Shown here piece after piece: positions 9,045-18,983 of a DNA stretch of 64,000 bases. Location: assembly GCF_014764705.1 (NCBI RefSeq), contig NZ_JACXXG010000017.1, positions 22,332-86,331 on the forward strand. Direction: 5' to 3'. The DNA comes from Stutzerimonas kunmingensis (GTDB lineage Bacteria > Pseudomonadota > Gammaproteobacteria > Pseudomonadales > Pseudomonadaceae). Numbering within the stretch: position 1 is the stretch's first letter; every line of letters begins with the position of its first letter. The position numbers and the translations under genes were made by a program. The notes beneath the pieces were generated by a model. The model worked only from the letters and a program-made list of their open reading frames with translations. It searched no databases and was not told the DNA's origin.

Positions 9045-9662
9045 TCAATGGCGCGCTAGTCGAGCTGCCTCGCAACTGCTCCACAGCAGTGCGCTATCGA
9101 AAGCCAGGTCTTCCTTGCGAAGGTACTTGTCGAAGTGCTCCCGGTTGCGATGAATCAGGCGCTGGCTGAGAGGTTGCCTGCGAAGTTGGAGGTCGGCGAT
9201 GTCAATCAGGCCGAGCGCACCCTCCGGCGTGCGGACGATGTTTCCCAAGTGTAGGGAGCGGAAGTATACGCCGCTGGCATGCAGATGATTGATGAAGGCC
9301 GCCAGCGCCGGCAGTAAGGATTGCCAGAGATTTTCATCATCGCGTAGCAGCTGGGACAGCGTTTCGCCGGGCAGGGGGTTATAGAGCACGGCTGTCCAAG
9401 CTGGATTGTCCAGCCGATACAGCACCAACGGTTGCAGCGTCGGTATGCCAAGCGCCTGCAAGGCTGTTGCGTTGATGCAGAAGCGTTGTGAGTGGGGGCG
9501 CAACAGCGCTGAGGAAAATAGGCGCTTGCGACGGAAAAGTTTGAGAAGGTTGCCATCGCGCAACTGATAGACCTTGGGGCCGAAACTGTCCCGCTCCAAG
9601 ATCTGGGCGCCATCGAGCATCTCGGCCAGCCGAGCCGCCGGCAGTGGGGTGAAGGTCAGCAC
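9045..9662 (-). CDS. Small LPS-associated kinase-like protein (PA4998-like)
   Basis: This 205-residue protein, on the opposite strand to waaL and msbA, has a kinase-like fold. VYQLRDGNLLKLFRR near residue 30 looks like the ATP-binding lysine strand, and SGVYFRSLHLGNIVRTPEG near 135 corresponds to the catalytic loop. The usual catalytic Asp of the HxD motif is replaced: the segment reads FRSLHLGN rather than HGDLHxxN. It may therefore be a pseudokinase or use an altered mechanism. The GTG start has GAGGATC upstream. P. aeruginosa PA4998 sits at the same place between waaL and msbA. Confidence 0.75.
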   Translation of the reverse strand: MLTFTPLPAARLAEMLDGAQILERDSFGPKVYQLRDGNLLKLFRRKRLFSSALLRPHSQRFCINATALQALGIPTLQPLVLYRLDNPAWTAVLYNPLPGETLSQLLRDDENLWQSLLPALAAFINHLHASGVYFRSLHLGNIVRTPEGALGLIDIADLQLRRQPLSQRLIHRNREHFDKYLRKEDLAFDSALLWSSCEAARLARH

Positions 9663-9818
9663 GTGGTGAGATCCTCATCGATTGCATGGCGGCATATCAT
9701 GCCTGAACTTGACGGGGTGAGGGAAAGGTGCACTCGAGTACGATGGACTAGTGCGTGGCAGGCGGCGGCCGGTCTGGGAATGTTAAGATAACTAATTCAG
9801 TTTAGGGCGAGGGCCGCC

Positions 9819-11648
9819 ATGATAGATACACCCAAGCAGGAACAGGCCTCCAGCCTCAATATCTACTTGCGCTTGTTGACTTATGTGAAGCCCTACATCG
9901 GCTATTTCTCAATCAGTCTCTTAGGCTTCCTGATCTTCGCCTCTACCCAGCCGATGCTGGGCTATATCCTCAAATTCTTCGTTGATGGCTTGAGCAATCC
10001 TGATGTCGGGCTGTTTGCCGGCGTGCCTTGGGTGGTGGAGCATGCGCCATGGTTAGCCGGGCTGAAACTGTTGCAAGCAGTACCATTGCTGATCGTGCTG
10101 ATCGCCCTCCTGCAAGGCATCGGTTCGTTTCTTGGTAATTTCTTCCTCGCCAAGGTCTCGCTGGGTTTGGTACACGATCTGCGTGTTGCGTTGTTCAACA
10201 ACCTGCTGACGCTGCCCAATCGCTACTTTGACCGTCACAACTCAGGCCACCTGATCTCGCGAATCACCTACAACGTGACCATGGTCACGGGTGCGGCTAC
10301 GGACGCGATCAAGGTTGTGGTGCGTGAGGGCATGACGGTGATCTTCCTGTTCGCCACTTTGCTATGGATGAACTGGAAACTCACGCTGGTGATGGTGGCG
10401 ATCCTGCCGATGATCGGCCTGATGGTGTCGAGTGCCAGCAAAAAATTCCGCAAGCAGAGCAAGAAGATTCAGGTGGCGATGGGGGACGTGACCCATGTGG
10501 CCTCCGAGACGATTCAGGGTTACCGGGTCGTGCGAAGCTTTGGGGGGGAGCGCTACGAGCAGGCTCGCTTTCTGGCGTCGAGCCGGGATAACACAGCTAA
10601 GCAGCTGCGTATGGTAAAGACCAACGCGGTCTATACGCCCTCTCTGCAATTAGTAATCTACAGCGCCATGGCGTTGCTGATGTTCTTGGTGCTGCTGCTG
10701 CGTGGTGATGCGTCCGCAGGTGATCTGGTGGCCTATATCACCCTGGCTGGCCTTCTGCCCAAGCCAATCCGACAGCTGTCTGAAGTCAGCTCGACGATCC
10801 AGAAGGGCGTGGCCGGTGCCGAGAGCATTTTTGAACAGTTGGACGAGGTTACCGAACAGGATCACGGTACGGTCGAGCGTGACCGGGTCAGTGGTCGAAT
10901 CGATGTCAACGAACTGAATTTCGTTTATCCCGGTACTGGCAAACAGGTGTTGCACGACATTAGTTTTTCCGTCGAGCCGGGCCAGATGGTGGCGTTGGTC
11001 GGACGTTCGGGCAGTGGGAAGTCTACGTTGGCGAATCTTTTTCCACGTTTCTATCAACACGATCGGGGGCAAATCTTGCTTGATGGCGTCGAGGTGGCAG
11101 ATTATCGCTTGCGCAACCTGCGCCGTCATATCGCCTTGGTGACGCAGCAAGTGACCCTGTTCAACGATACCGTGGCGAACAATATCGCCTACGGCGATCT
11201 AGCCGGCGCGCCGCTGGATGACATCCGCCGTGCCGCGCGCGATGCCTACGCCGACGAGTTCATCGAGCAAATGCCCGATGGCTATCAGACCCAGGTCGGG
11301 GAAAACGGCGTGCTGCTGTCAGGTGGACAGCGGCAGCGCCTGGCGATTGCGCGTGCGCTGCTCAAGAATGCCCCGGTACTGATTCTTGACGAAGCGACTT
11401 CGGCGCTGGATACCGAGTCCGAGCGGCATATCCAGGGGGCTCTGGACCATGTGATGCAGGGCCGCACCACGCTGGTCATCGCTCACCGCCTGAGCACAAT
11501 CGAGAAGGCCGATCTGATCCTGGTGATGGAGCAGGGCCGCATCGTCGAGCGTGGCACCCATGCCGAGCTGCTGGCGGCGAACGGTGCCTATGCGAGGCTT
11601 CATGCGACGCAGTTCCAGGACGATGTATCGGACGAGCAGGGCGCCTGA
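9819..11648 (+). CDS. msbA: Lipid A export ABC transporter MsbA
   Basis: The 609-residue half-transporter has an N-terminal six-helix ABC exporter domain (residues about 20-330) and a C-terminal ATPase. The ATPase has Walker A GRSGSGKST near residue 395, signature LSGGQRQRLAIARALL near 505 and Walker B VLILDEATSALD near 525. MsbA flips lipid A-core across the inner membrane. It is the last step before WaaL acts, fitting its place in the core cluster. The next gene starts on the A of its TGA, so the two are coupled. The 156-base gap upstream, shared with the divergent kinase gene, should hold its promoter. Confidence 0.95.
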   Translation: MIDTPKQEQASSLNIYLRLLTYVKPYIGYFSISLLGFLIFASTQPMLGYILKFFVDGLSNPDVGLFAGVPWVVEHAPWLAGLKLLQAVPLLIVLIALLQGIGSFLGNFFLAKVSLGLVHDLRVALFNNLLTLPNRYFDRHNSGHLISRITYNVTMVTGAATDAIKVVVREGMTVIFLFATLLWMNWKLTLVMVAILPMIGLMVSSASKKFRKQSKKIQVAMGDVTHVASETIQGYRVVRSFGGERYEQARFLASSRDNTAKQLRMVKTNAVYTPSLQLVIYSAMALLMFLVLLLRGDASAGDLVAYITLAGLLPKPIRQLSEVSSTIQKGVAGAESIFEQLDEVTEQDHGTVERDRVSGRIDVNELNFVYPGTGKQVLHDISFSVEPGQMVALVGRSGSGKSTLANLFPRFYQHDRGQILLDGVEVADYRLRNLRRHIALVTQQVTLFNDTVANNIAYGDLAGAPLDDIRRAARDAYADEFIEQMPDGYQTQVGENGVLLSGGQRQRLAIARALLKNAPVLILDEATSALDTESERHIQGALDHVMQGRTTLVIAHRLSTIEKADLILVMEQGRIVERGTHAELLAANGAYARLHATQFQDDVSDEQGA

Positions 11649-12544
11649 TGCTGCAGCTTCTGAAAAGCTGGCGTGAGCGCGGCTGGTGCGAGATCGATGC
11701 CGACACCTATGCGCAGATCTGGCAGCGCTATGGCGGCAGCGTTGCCACTCACCCAGCCGTCGTCGAGCGCCTGGCCGGTCTTGCGGTTATTCCGGTGCGC
11801 TATCTGGCCTGGGAGCGGCAGGGCGAATTGATCGCCGCTATTCCCTGCTGGGGACGCCATCTGGCGCTGTCCAAGGACGTATTGAAAAAGACCGGCAAGC
11901 GCGGGCTGTTCGATCTGGGTAATGCCGAGATCATCCTGCCCGTCGCCGAGCAGGCGGCGATTCCGGTCCGCCAGCGCATGCGCTACGTGTCCGAGCTCAA
12001 TGCTGGCGCGATCAGCACCTTGCGCGAGCAACCGGAGGGGCTGGCGCTAGCGCGCGAACCGGAGGCGTACTCGAAGAAGTTTCGTTACAACCAGCGCCGC
12101 GAACAGCGTTTGCTGGAAGAGGCGGGCGGTGCGCTGCGCCCCATGCTCGATTTTTCTGCGGCGGAGCAGGCGGCGATATACGCCGAGTTGTTTCAACGGC
12201 GCTGGAATTTCGAGGCGCCGGGCAAGGCGCACCTGCATGAGGTGTTCGAGTTGCTGCGCGAGTTCATGACCGGCTCGGTGGTGTTTCTCGACGAGCAGCC
12301 GATCGCCATCCAGGTTCTCTATCGGGTCGAGTCGCCGAAGTGGGTGTCCGTCGAGTACATCAATGGCGGTGTCGACCCGGTGCAGCGGGACTTCAGCCCA
12401 GGCAGCGTGCTCAGCTTCGTCAATACCCAGGCAGCCTGGGCCGAGGCGCGGGCGTTGGGCAAACCGCTGCGTTACTCCTTTGGCCGGGCGGATCGTGAGT
12501 ACAAGGATCGCTGGTGCAACCGAGTGCCGGTCTATCAGGTGTAA
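11648..12544 (+). CDS. mig-14: Mig-14-like GNAT-fold protein (antimicrobial peptide resistance family)
   Basis: The 298-residue protein matches the Mig-14 family, an acyltransferase-fold group. It has YSKKFRYNQRREQRLLEEAGG near residue 140, FQRRWNFEAPGK near 185 and the C-terminal RYSFGRADREYKDRWCNRVPVYQV. Mig-14 proteins in Salmonella and Pseudomonas contribute to resistance to cationic antimicrobial peptides, probably by modifying the envelope. The start overlaps the msbA stop (TGATG), and the following deacetylase gene begins two bases after its TAA. In P. aeruginosa mig-14 (PA5003) also neighbours dnpA, though the block is placed differently relative to msbA. Confidence 0.85.
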   Translation: MLQLLKSWRERGWCEIDADTYAQIWQRYGGSVATHPAVVERLAGLAVIPVRYLAWERQGELIAAIPCWGRHLALSKDVLKKTGKRGLFDLGNAEIILPVAEQAAIPVRQRMRYVSELNAGAISTLREQPEGLALAREPEAYSKKFRYNQRREQRLLEEAGGALRPMLDFSAAEQAAIYAELFQRRWNFEAPGKAHLHEVFELLREFMTGSVVFLDEQPIAIQVLYRVESPKWVSVEYINGGVDPVQRDFSPGSVLSFVNTQAAWAEARALGKPLRYSFGRADREYKDRWCNRVPVYQV

Positions 12545-12546
12545 GG

Positions 12547-13941
12547 ATGAGTACACGCAAGCAGCAACTGCTCCGTCAGCATCGTCGTAGCAAGCGTATT
12601 GTAATGATCGCCGCGTTCGCCGCCCTTCTCGTGGTGGGCATAGTGTTCAGCTTCTGGTGGATACCCATTTTGCTGGTGTTGGGTTGGGTGGCTCACGAGG
12701 CCTGGTTCGCCGATCACCTGTTTTACTATCCGGATGAAGACTATCGTTACGATTTCCCTGCCGATGCCCAGCGACTGGTGGGACGTATCGAGAATGGCTG
12801 TCTGCAGTTTCCAGGTGAGCTGCCTGATGCAGATACCTTGATTCTCGAAGTGATGCTGCGTGCCACTTGCCTCGGCCGGTTACGTGACCCGCGCGTATAT
12901 GTCGACAATGATCGCCAGGATTTCGAGCGGGGTGTGCATGGCCGCCGTTACGTGAATCTGTCGGGACAGCTAGATGCACTGCGTGCCGGGACGCTTCGCC
13001 TGGATTGCCGCTATTTCCGGCTAGATGCAGATGTTGTGCTGCACGTGATGCGCAATCCTGACTATACGCAACGGCGAATTCTGATTATCGCGCCCCATGC
13101 GGACGATGCTGAGCTAGCCGCCTTCGGCGTGTATAGCCGGGCCCGTGAAGTCGCCATCGTTACGTTGACTCAGGGAGAAATCGAGGCGGACAACTATCGT
13201 CGACTCGGTCTGGATAGCGCTGCCGCAGCAAGGCTGAAGGGACGACTGCGCTCTTGGGGCAGCCTGGCGGTACCGCTCTGGGGAGGTGTCGCACAGCAAT
13301 CGTGCATACAGTTGGGCTATTACTGCCTTCAGTTACCGCTTATGGCTGCAGACCCGGAACGAGCCTACGGCTCGCGAGAGTCGGGAGAGTCAGACATCCG
13401 TAGTGTGCGCAATCGCAACCACGTGCCTTTGCCTGGGGATGCGAATGGCCAACCCACTTGGGTAAATCTGCAAGCCGATCTGCGTGCGCTGCTGATGCAC
13501 TTCCGCCCTGATGTAGTGGTGACACCCCACCCGGAGCTCGACCCTCATGCCGACCATGTTGCCGCCACTCAGGCTGTACGGCAGGCGATCGAGGAGGGCG
13601 AGTGGAAACCGGAGACGCTGCTGCTTTATGCCAATCACCTGCACGACAATGATCGGTGGCCGATGGGGCCGGCGGAGAATGGGGTCGCTCTGCCACCCGC
13701 GATCGAGCCGCTGCCGGCCGATCGCCTATGGAGCCCGACGCTGGATTCCGAGGCTCGGCTGAACAAGGCCATGGCGCTGGCGATGCAGCACGATTTGCAG
13801 GTGCCGCTACCCTTGAAAAAACGGCTGCGTCGGCATATCCAGCGGTTGCTCGCCGGTCGCCGCTGGCCGTCCACCGGCGACGACGAGTTTTTCCGCAAGG
13901 CCGTTCGCAGGCACGAGCTATTCTGGGTGCGCAAGCTCTAG
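12547..13941 (+). CDS. dnpA: PIG-L family de-N-acetylase, DnpA-like
   Basis: The product (464 residues) has an N-terminal membrane segment ([21 protein letters not shown], residues about 19-40). A PIG-L deacetylase domain follows, with metal-binding [14 protein letters not shown] near residue 180 and [17 protein letters not shown] near 325. Family members remove N-acetyl groups from sugars. P. aeruginosa DnpA (PA5002) is a putative LPS-core de-N-acetylase linked to fluoroquinolone tolerance. The ATG two bases after the mig-14 stop, with AAGG before it, is preferred to an upstream in-frame start that lies within mig-14. Confidence 0.85.
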   Translation: MSTRKQQLLRQHRRSKRIVMIAAFAALLVVGIVFSFWWIPILLVLGWVAHEAWFADHLFYYPDEDYRYDFPADAQRLVGRIENGCLQFPGELPDADTLILEVMLRATCLGRLRDPRVYVDNDRQDFERGVHGRRYVNLSGQLDALRAGTLRLDCRYFRLDADVVLHVMRNPDYTQRRILIIAPHADDAELAAFGVYSRAREVAIVTLTQGEIEADNYRRLGLDSAAAARLKGRLRSWGSLAVPLWGGVAQQSCIQLGYYCLQLPLMAADPERAYGSRESGESDIRSVRNRNHVPLPGDANGQPTWVNLQADLRALLMHFRPDVVVTPHPELDPHADHVAATQAVRQAIEEGEWKPETLLLYANHLHDNDRWPMGPAENGVALPPAIEPLPADRLWSPTLDSEARLNKAMALAMQHDLQVPLPLKKRLRRHIQRLLAGRRWPSTGDDEFFRKAVRRHELFWVRKL

Positions 13942-14020
13942 CAGCGTTGACACGCTGGCCGGACCAGCGCGGGCCGCATGCTATGATCGCCGCCGTTTTC
14001 TGTCAGTCATCGGAGCCCCA

Positions 14021-15442
14021 ATGAAGCTGTCCATGCCCCGTTTCGACCAAGCCGCCGTTCTGGTGGTCGGTGACGTCATGCTCGATCGTTACTGGCATGG
14101 CGGCACGTCGCGGATCTCGCCTGAGGCGCCGGTACCGGTGGTCAAGGTCGAGCAGATCGAGGATCGGCCCGGTGGGGCGGCCAATGTGGCGCTGAACATC
14201 GCGGCACTGGGTGCGCCTGCTGCGCTGGTGGGTGTGACCGGTGAAGATGAAGCGCGCCAGAGCCTGGCCGACAGCCTTGCTGCGGCGGGCGTGCAGGCGC
14301 ACTTCCAGCGCATCGAGGACCAGCCGACGATCGTCAAGCTGCGGGTGATGAGTCGCCATCAGCAGCTGTTGCGCATGGATTTCGAGGAGCCGTTCAACAC
14401 CGATCCGGCCGCGTTGCTGGCCGAGGTGGAAGGGCTGCTGGCCGGGGTCAAGGTGCTGGTGCTGTCGGACTATGGCAAGGGCGCGCTGAAGAACCATCAG
14501 GCGCTGATCCAGGCGGCGCGGCACCGTGGCATTCCGGTGCTGGCCGACCCCAAGGGCAAGGATTTTGAAATCTACTGCGGCGCTTCGTTGATTACGCCGA
14601 ACCTGGGCGAGTTCGAGGCGATCGTCGGACATTGTGCCGATGAGGCCGAGTTGGTGAGCAAGGGCGCCGAGCTGATGGCGTCTCTCGACCTTGAGGCTCT
14701 GCTGGTCACCCGCGGCGAGCACGGCATGACCCTGCTGCGTCCCGATCAGGCGCCGCTGCACCTGCCGGCTCGTGCCCGTGAAGTGTTCGACGTGACCGGC
14801 GCCGGGGATACCGTCATTTCAACTCTGGCGGCAGCCATCGCTGCCGGCGAACAGCTGCCGCAGGCCGTGGCACTGGCCAACCTGGCCGCCGGTATCGTGG
14901 TCGGCAAGCTGGGTACCGCCTGTATCAGCGCACCCGAGTTGCGCCGAGCCGTGCAGCGCGAAGAGGGCTCCGAGCGCGGTGTAATGACCGTCGAACAATT
15001 GCTCACTGCGGTCGAGGATGCACGGGCAGAGGGCGAGAAAATCGTCTTCACCAATGGCTGTTTCGACATCCTGCACGCTGGCCATGTGACCTATCTGGAA
15101 CAGGCCCGGACGCAAGGTGACCGTCTGGTCGTGGCAGTCAACGACGACGGCTCGGTCAGCCGCCTGAAGGGGCCGGGGCGGCCGATCAACTCGGTGGATC
15201 GCCGCATGGCGGTGCTCGCCGGTCTGGAAGCGGTGGATTGGGTGGTGTGCTTTTCGGAGGACACGCCGGAAAACCTGCTGGCCCAGGTCCGCCCCGATGT
15301 GCTGGTCAAGGGCGGCGACTACGGCGTCGCTCAGGTGGTCGGTGCCGAGTTGGTCAAGGCGTACGGTGGCGTGGTGAAGGTGCTGGGGCTGGTGGAAAAC
15401 AGCTCGACCACAGCCATCGTCGAGAAGATCCGCAGCCGCTGA
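14021..15442 (+). CDS. hldE: Bifunctional heptose kinase/adenylyltransferase HldE
   Basis: The 473-residue enzyme has two domains. The N-terminal ribokinase domain has [12 protein letters not shown] and the PfkB signature [17 protein letters not shown] near residue 255. The C-terminal nucleotidyltransferase domain has [20 protein letters not shown] near 345, including the HxGH motif. HldE makes ADP-heptose precursor in two of the four steps from sedoheptulose-7-phosphate and is needed for the LPS inner core. Length and domain order are as in E. coli. It closes the core cluster, as rfaE does in P. aeruginosa. Confidence 0.96.
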   Translation: MKLSMPRFDQAAVLVVGDVMLDRYWHGGTSRISPEAPVPVVKVEQIEDRPGGAANVALNIAALGAPAALVGVTGEDEARQSLADSLAAAGVQAHFQRIEDQPTIVKLRVMSRHQQLLRMDFEEPFNTDPAALLAEVEGLLAGVKVLVLSDYGKGALKNHQALIQAARHRGIPVLADPKGKDFEIYCGASLITPNLGEFEAIVGHCADEAELVSKGAELMASLDLEALLVTRGEHGMTLLRPDQAPLHLPARAREVFDVTGAGDTVISTLAAAIAAGEQLPQAVALANLAAGIVVGKLGTACISAPELRRAVQREEGSERGVMTVEQLLTAVEDARAEGEKIVFTNGCFDILHAGHVTYLEQARTQGDRLVVAVNDDGSVSRLKGPGRPINSVDRRMAVLAGLEAVDWVVCFSEDTPENLLAQVRPDVLVKGGDYGVAQVVGAELVKAYGGVVKVLGLVENSSTTAIVEKIRSR

Positions 15443-15450
15443 GTCTATTG

Positions 15451-15501
15451 GATACGCCTACCGCGTATCGTCAGTAGCTGGATAGCCGCTTTTCGCGGCT
15501 A
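15451..15501. terminator. Two hairpins between convergent genes
   Basis: Two perfect seven-base stems lie between the stop of hldE and the end of the gene on the other strand: GATACGC/GCGTATC (15451-15469) and TAGCCGC/GCGGCTA with a T-rich loop (15483-15501). Neither is followed by a clear run of T on either strand. They are probably bidirectional transcription stops or mRNA 3-prime protectors; the terminator role is inferred from position. Confidence 0.45.
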
Positions 15502-15512
15502 CCCACTACGCG

Positions 15513-16400
15513 TTAACGGGCGGCCGCCATCGGCCGTGCCGCCCACCAATCCCGCCAGCGAACGCGCTCGTCGCGCACCACCCAGCCTTCCTGCGGCGCA
15601 AAGCTTTCCGATAGCCACAGGCCGCGAGTGTTCACCGGGCTGAACTGGCCATTGCGCAGTTGCAGCAGCTGATCCTGCGGCTGGCCCTGATGCAGCGGTA
15701 TCAGGTAGATGTCGGGCCGGCTGCGCTCCAGACGCGCAACAAGTTGACCGTCTTCCAGGCGTTCGTCGACATGAAACAGGCTCAGCTGACGCGCTTCCTT
15801 CGGCAGTTCCATGCGCATGTCATAGACCAGCTGCAACGATGCCGTAGGCAGGTGAACATAGGCGCGAGGACGCTCCATCAGCACCATGTTGCCGCACTGC
15901 ACCGGTCGCGTGGCGCCGGATTGCGAGGCGAGCTTGAAGTGCACCGCCTCGCGGTAGTGCAGGCTGGCCTGGTACGGAGTGGGCAGCCAGGTATCGCCGA
16001 AACGCCCGGCTAGCCAGCCTTCAGGAGTTTCCAGCAGGCATTCTTCGGCGATTTCCTGGATGGCGGTGAGTAGCGGAAGGTTCAGCTCATGGGCCGGGAT
16101 GTAGCCGGAAATCAGCTTGAGGACCACGTCACCACGGTCCGGCCGCTGCTGACGGACCAGTACCCAGTATTCGCGGCCCTGCCAGCTCATGGTCAGACGC
16201 ACCGAAACGCCGAGATTGGCCAGTTCGATGGCAAAACGGCCCGGATCGGACACCTCCACCGGGCGGCGGCGTTCGATCACTTCGCTGAAGTTCAACGGCC
16301 GGCCCAGACTCTGGTAGCTCAGGTGGTCCTGGCTGGCCTCGACGTAGAGCGGCAGGGTCTTGAATGCGGCAGGGCTCTTGCGCACCAGAACTCTTGGCAT
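15513..16400 (-). CDS. Conserved hypothetical protein (PA4993-like position)
   Basis: The 295-residue soluble protein starts MPRVLVRKSPAAFKTLPLYVEAS and has no signal peptide or membrane segment. The segment LLTAIQEIAEECLLETPEGW near residue 110 weakly recalls a Nudix box (xEExxL), but the upstream G-x5-E part is absent, so I do not call it a Nudix enzyme. In P. aeruginosa an uncharacterised gene (PA4993) sits beside the aldo/keto reductase and FAD oxidoreductase that follow here, so it is probably a conserved gene of this neighbourhood. Function unknown. Confidence 0.75.
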   Translation of the reverse strand: MPRVLVRKSPAAFKTLPLYVEASQDHLSYQSLGRPLNFSEVIERRRPVEVSDPGRFAIELANLGVSVRLTMSWQGREYWVLVRQQRPDRGDVVLKLISGYIPAHELNLPLLTAIQEIAEECLLETPEGWLAGRFGDTWLPTPYQASLHYREAVHFKLASQSGATRPVQCGNMVLMERPRAYVHLPTASLQLVYDMRMELPKEARQLSLFHVDERLEDGQLVARLERSRPDIYLIPLHQGQPQDQLLQLRNGQFSPVNTRGLWLSESFAPQEGWVVRDERVRWRDWWAARPMAAAR

Positions 16401-16490
16401 TCGGTTTCTCCTTGCGGCGAAGAAAGTAACTGCGCGGCATCAGCGTAATGCGCGCCCGCGCAGCGGATGAACGTTGCCGCCAGGACCGCT

Positions 16491-17300
16491 TCAGTTGCCG
16501 GTCAGAACGGCAGCAGCAGTCCGTACGTTAGCCGTCAAATGCTGCGGATTGATAGTGCCGATGATCGCGCCACTGACCCCAGGGTGGCCGAACAGCAACT
16601 CGAAGCTGCGGTGCACCGGGTCTTCACCTGGCTTGAGGCAGGCGTGGCCGCTGGCCAGGGCTTTCTTGATCAGGATGCCCTTGCCGTGCGCAGCAGCGTA
16701 GTCGAGGACCGGCCGTTCGGCCTGCTCGTTGAGGTTGTAGGTCACCATCGCGCAGTCGCCTTGCTGCAGCGCCAGCAGTCCGCCGTCCACAGTCTTGCCG
16801 GAAAGGCCGTAGCCGAGGATCTTGCCCTCGCGCTTGAGCTCGGCGAGGGTCTGGTAGACCTCGGCGTGCTGCAGGATGTCCAGATCGTTGCCGTCGGAAT
16901 GCACCAGTACCAGCTCGATGCGGTCGGTGCGCAGACGCTTGAGGCTGCGTTCGACCGAAAAGCGCGTATGGGCGGCGGAAAAGTCGAAGCGCGACTGTCC
17001 GTTCTCGAACTCCTCTCCGACCTTGCTGACGATCACCCACTCATCGCGCTGGCCGGCGAGCAGAGGGCCCAGCCGCTCTTCGCTGACGCCGTAGGCCGGG
17101 GCGGTATCGATCAGGTTGATGCCCAGCCCGCGGGCCAGATTCAGCAGTTGGCGCGCCTGGGCATCGTCGGGAATGGCGAAGCCGCTGGGGTATTTCACGC
17201 CTTGGTCGCGGCCCAGCTTCACCGTACCCAGACCCAACGGAGAAATGCGCAGGCCGGTGCTGCCCAGTGGGCGGTGCAGGTCATGCAGCGTCGCGTTCAT
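16491..17300 (-). CDS. Aldo/keto reductase
   Basis: The 269-residue protein has the aldo/keto reductase TIM-barrel pattern. These include LGLGTVKLGR near the N-terminus, LGINLIDTAPAYGVSEERLG near residue 60 (catalytic Asp and Tyr), VIVSKVGEE (Lys), LVLVHSDGND (catalytic His) and GAIIGTINPQHL near the C-terminus for NADPH binding. The substrate is not predictable. Its start overlaps the stop of the FAD oxidoreductase by four bases, so the two are co-expressed, matching PA4992/PA4991 of P. aeruginosa. Confidence 0.9.
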   Translation of the reverse strand: MNATLHDLHRPLGSTGLRISPLGLGTVKLGRDQGVKYPSGFAIPDDAQARQLLNLARGLGINLIDTAPAYGVSEERLGPLLAGQRDEWVIVSKVGEEFENGQSRFDFSAAHTRFSVERSLKRLRTDRIELVLVHSDGNDLDILQHAEVYQTLAELKREGKILGYGLSGKTVDGGLLALQQGDCAMVTYNLNEQAERPVLDYAAAHGKGILIKKALASGHACLKPGEDPVHRSFELLFGHPGVSGAIIGTINPQHLTANVRTAAAVLTGN

Positions 17301-18472
17301 GGCAGCAGCCCTTCCCAGAACGGCCCGGTCAGCGGCGGACGTGGCAGTTCAGGTAGCGCGGGATGGTTGGCCGGGCGAATGCCGTCGCGGGCGAGGGCGG
17401 CTTCGACGCGGTCGGAAAAGTCCGGTGACAGCGCCAGCTTGGTCGGCCAGCCGACCAGCAGGCGGCCCTGCTCGGCGAGAAAGGCGTTGTCCGGACGGGC
17501 GAGGGCCGATTGCGCCGGCTCGGCGCGGTCGATGCGTAGCGTGGCCCAGTGCGCTGCGGACAGGTCGATCCAGGGTACCAGCTCGGCCAGTTCCTTCTTC
17601 GCCGCGGCGATCTGGCTGGCTTCGTCGCGCGCCACGCCATCGGCTTCGGCCAGATCGCCGCCCAGGTACCAGACCCATTCGCCGTCTGCCGCCGGATGGC
17701 TGGTCACGGTGATTCGCGGTTTGGTGCCGCCGCCCAGGCAGTGGGCGTAGAGCGGCTTGAGCGTCGGCGCCTTGACGATGACCATGTGCAGCGGACGGCG
17801 CTGCATGGCCGGTTGTTGCAGGCCGAGCGATGCGAGCAGCTCGGCAGTCCCGCCCCCGGCGCTGAATACGATGCGCTGAGCGCGAATTTCGCGACCATCG
17901 ACGCGCAACCCGACCAGCTCGTTGCCGTCGAGCAGCGGTTCAATCTGCTGGCAGGCCAGCAGGCTGTCGCCAGCCAGCTCGGCCAGGCGGGCGATCAGGC
18001 TGGGCACGTCCAGCACCAGCTCGCTGAGCCGATAGACCTTGCCCTTGAACCGTGGATGCTGCAGCGCAGGCGGCAGCTCATCGCCCTTGACCTGGCCGAC
18101 CCGCGAGCGCACCGCCTTGCTGGCGAAGAAGCTGGTGAGGTTGCCGGCCAGGGTGCCTGGCGACCACAGGTAGTGCGCATCGGACAACAGACGCACGCCG
18201 CTGAGATCCAGCTCGCCCTTGCCTGCAAGAGCCTCGCGCCAGCGCCGTGGCATGTCGGCGATGGCTTCGGATGCGCCGGTGAGGGCGCCGCTCAAGGCGT
18301 ATTTGGTACCGCCATGAATGATGCCTTGGGACTTCACGCTCTGCCCGCCGCCCAGCGTTCCCTTGTCCACCAGCAACGTGGCAAAACCTTGTCGGCGCAG
18401 GCGCGCGTTTAGCCACAGGCCGGCGACGCCGCCGCCAACGATCAGGACGTCGGTGCTGAGGGATTCAGGCAT
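17297..18472 (-). CDS. FAD-dependent oxidoreductase of the DAO family
   Basis: The 391-residue flavoprotein opens with the dinucleotide-binding motif VLIVGGGVAGLWLNARL (residues 9-25) and LLVDKG (about 32). Further on it has RIVFSAGGGTAELLASLG near residue 200. This is the D-amino-acid-oxidase/GlpD-like fold. The natural substrate is unknown. It is co-transcribed with the aldo/keto reductase downstream. A G/C-rich 60-base gap separates it from the SMR transporter gene on the same strand. Confidence 0.85.
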   Translation of the reverse strand: MPESLSTDVLIVGGGVAGLWLNARLRRQGFATLLVDKGTLGGGQSVKSQGIIHGGTKYALSGALTGASEAIADMPRRWREALAGKGELDLSGVRLLSDAHYLWSPGTLAGNLTSFFASKAVRSRVGQVKGDELPPALQHPRFKGKVYRLSELVLDVPSLIARLAELAGDSLLACQQIEPLLDGNELVGLRVDGREIRAQRIVFSAGGGTAELLASLGLQQPAMQRRPLHMVIVKAPTLKPLYAHCLGGGTKPRITVTSHPAADGEWVWYLGGDLAEADGVARDEASQIAAAKKELAELVPWIDLSAAHWATLRIDRAEPAQSALARPDNAFLAEQGRLLVGWPTKLALSPDFSDRVEAALARDGIRPANHPALPELPRPPLTGPFWEGLLP

Positions 18473-18532
18473 GTGCAGACCTTATACGGGGAAACGGACG
18501 CGCAGTATAACTGCATGCAGTTCGCGGGGCGC

Positions 18533-18865
18533 TCAGTGGCCGGTGCTGCCGGAGAAGAGCTGAATGACCGCCACGCCAGCGATGATCAGCGCCATGCCGA
18601 GCACCGCCGGCAGGTCCAGGTGCTGGCCATAGATCAGCGCCGCAGCGATGCTGACCAGCACGATGCCCAGGCCCGCCCAGATTGCATAGGCAATCCCCAC
18701 CGGAATGGTCTTCACCACCAGCGCCAGCATCCAGAACGACAGGCTGTAGCCGCAGATCACCAGCAACAGTGGCAGCGGGCGGCTGAAGCCGGCCAGGGCT
18801 TTCATCGAGGTGGTGGCGACCACTTCGGCGCAGATGGCGATGGCCAGGTAAACGTAACCGGACAT
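18533..18865 (-). CDS. Small multidrug resistance (SMR) efflux protein, EmrE-like
   Basis: The 110-residue protein has four hydrophobic helices and the SMR hallmark ICAEVVATTSMKAL near residue 11, where the single membrane Glu binds proton and drug. IPVGIAYAIWAGLGIV near 55 is the second signature. The set of residues fits the EmrE/QacE drug-export type rather than SugE/Gdx. The internal ATG (MSGYVYLAIA) is chosen because it gives the standard family length. A longer frame starting upstream would add 19 unrelated residues. Confidence 0.9.
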   Translation of the reverse strand: MSGYVYLAIAICAEVVATTSMKALAGFSRPLPLLLVICGYSLSFWMLALVVKTIPVGIAYAIWAGLGIVLVSIAAALIYGQHLDLPAVLGMALIIAGVAVIQLFSGSTGH

Positions 18866-18983
18866 GGGAAATCCTGATCGTGGACTGGAAGGGTCAACTC
18901 CGTTCGGTCGCGTCCTCGCCAACTAGTTCGCCAGCCGTGGCGGTTGTGGCTCGCCGGCAGGCGGCTTGCTAAGCTCCGCGCCC

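Noticed and set aside
15513..16400. Nudix hydrolase for the 295-residue protein
   Set aside because: Only an EExxL fragment of the Nudix box is seen and the rest of the motif is missing.
16467..17750. 427-codon plus-strand frame opposite the aldo/keto reductase and FAD oxidoreductase
   Set aside because: It spans two well-supported genes and their junction on the other strand.
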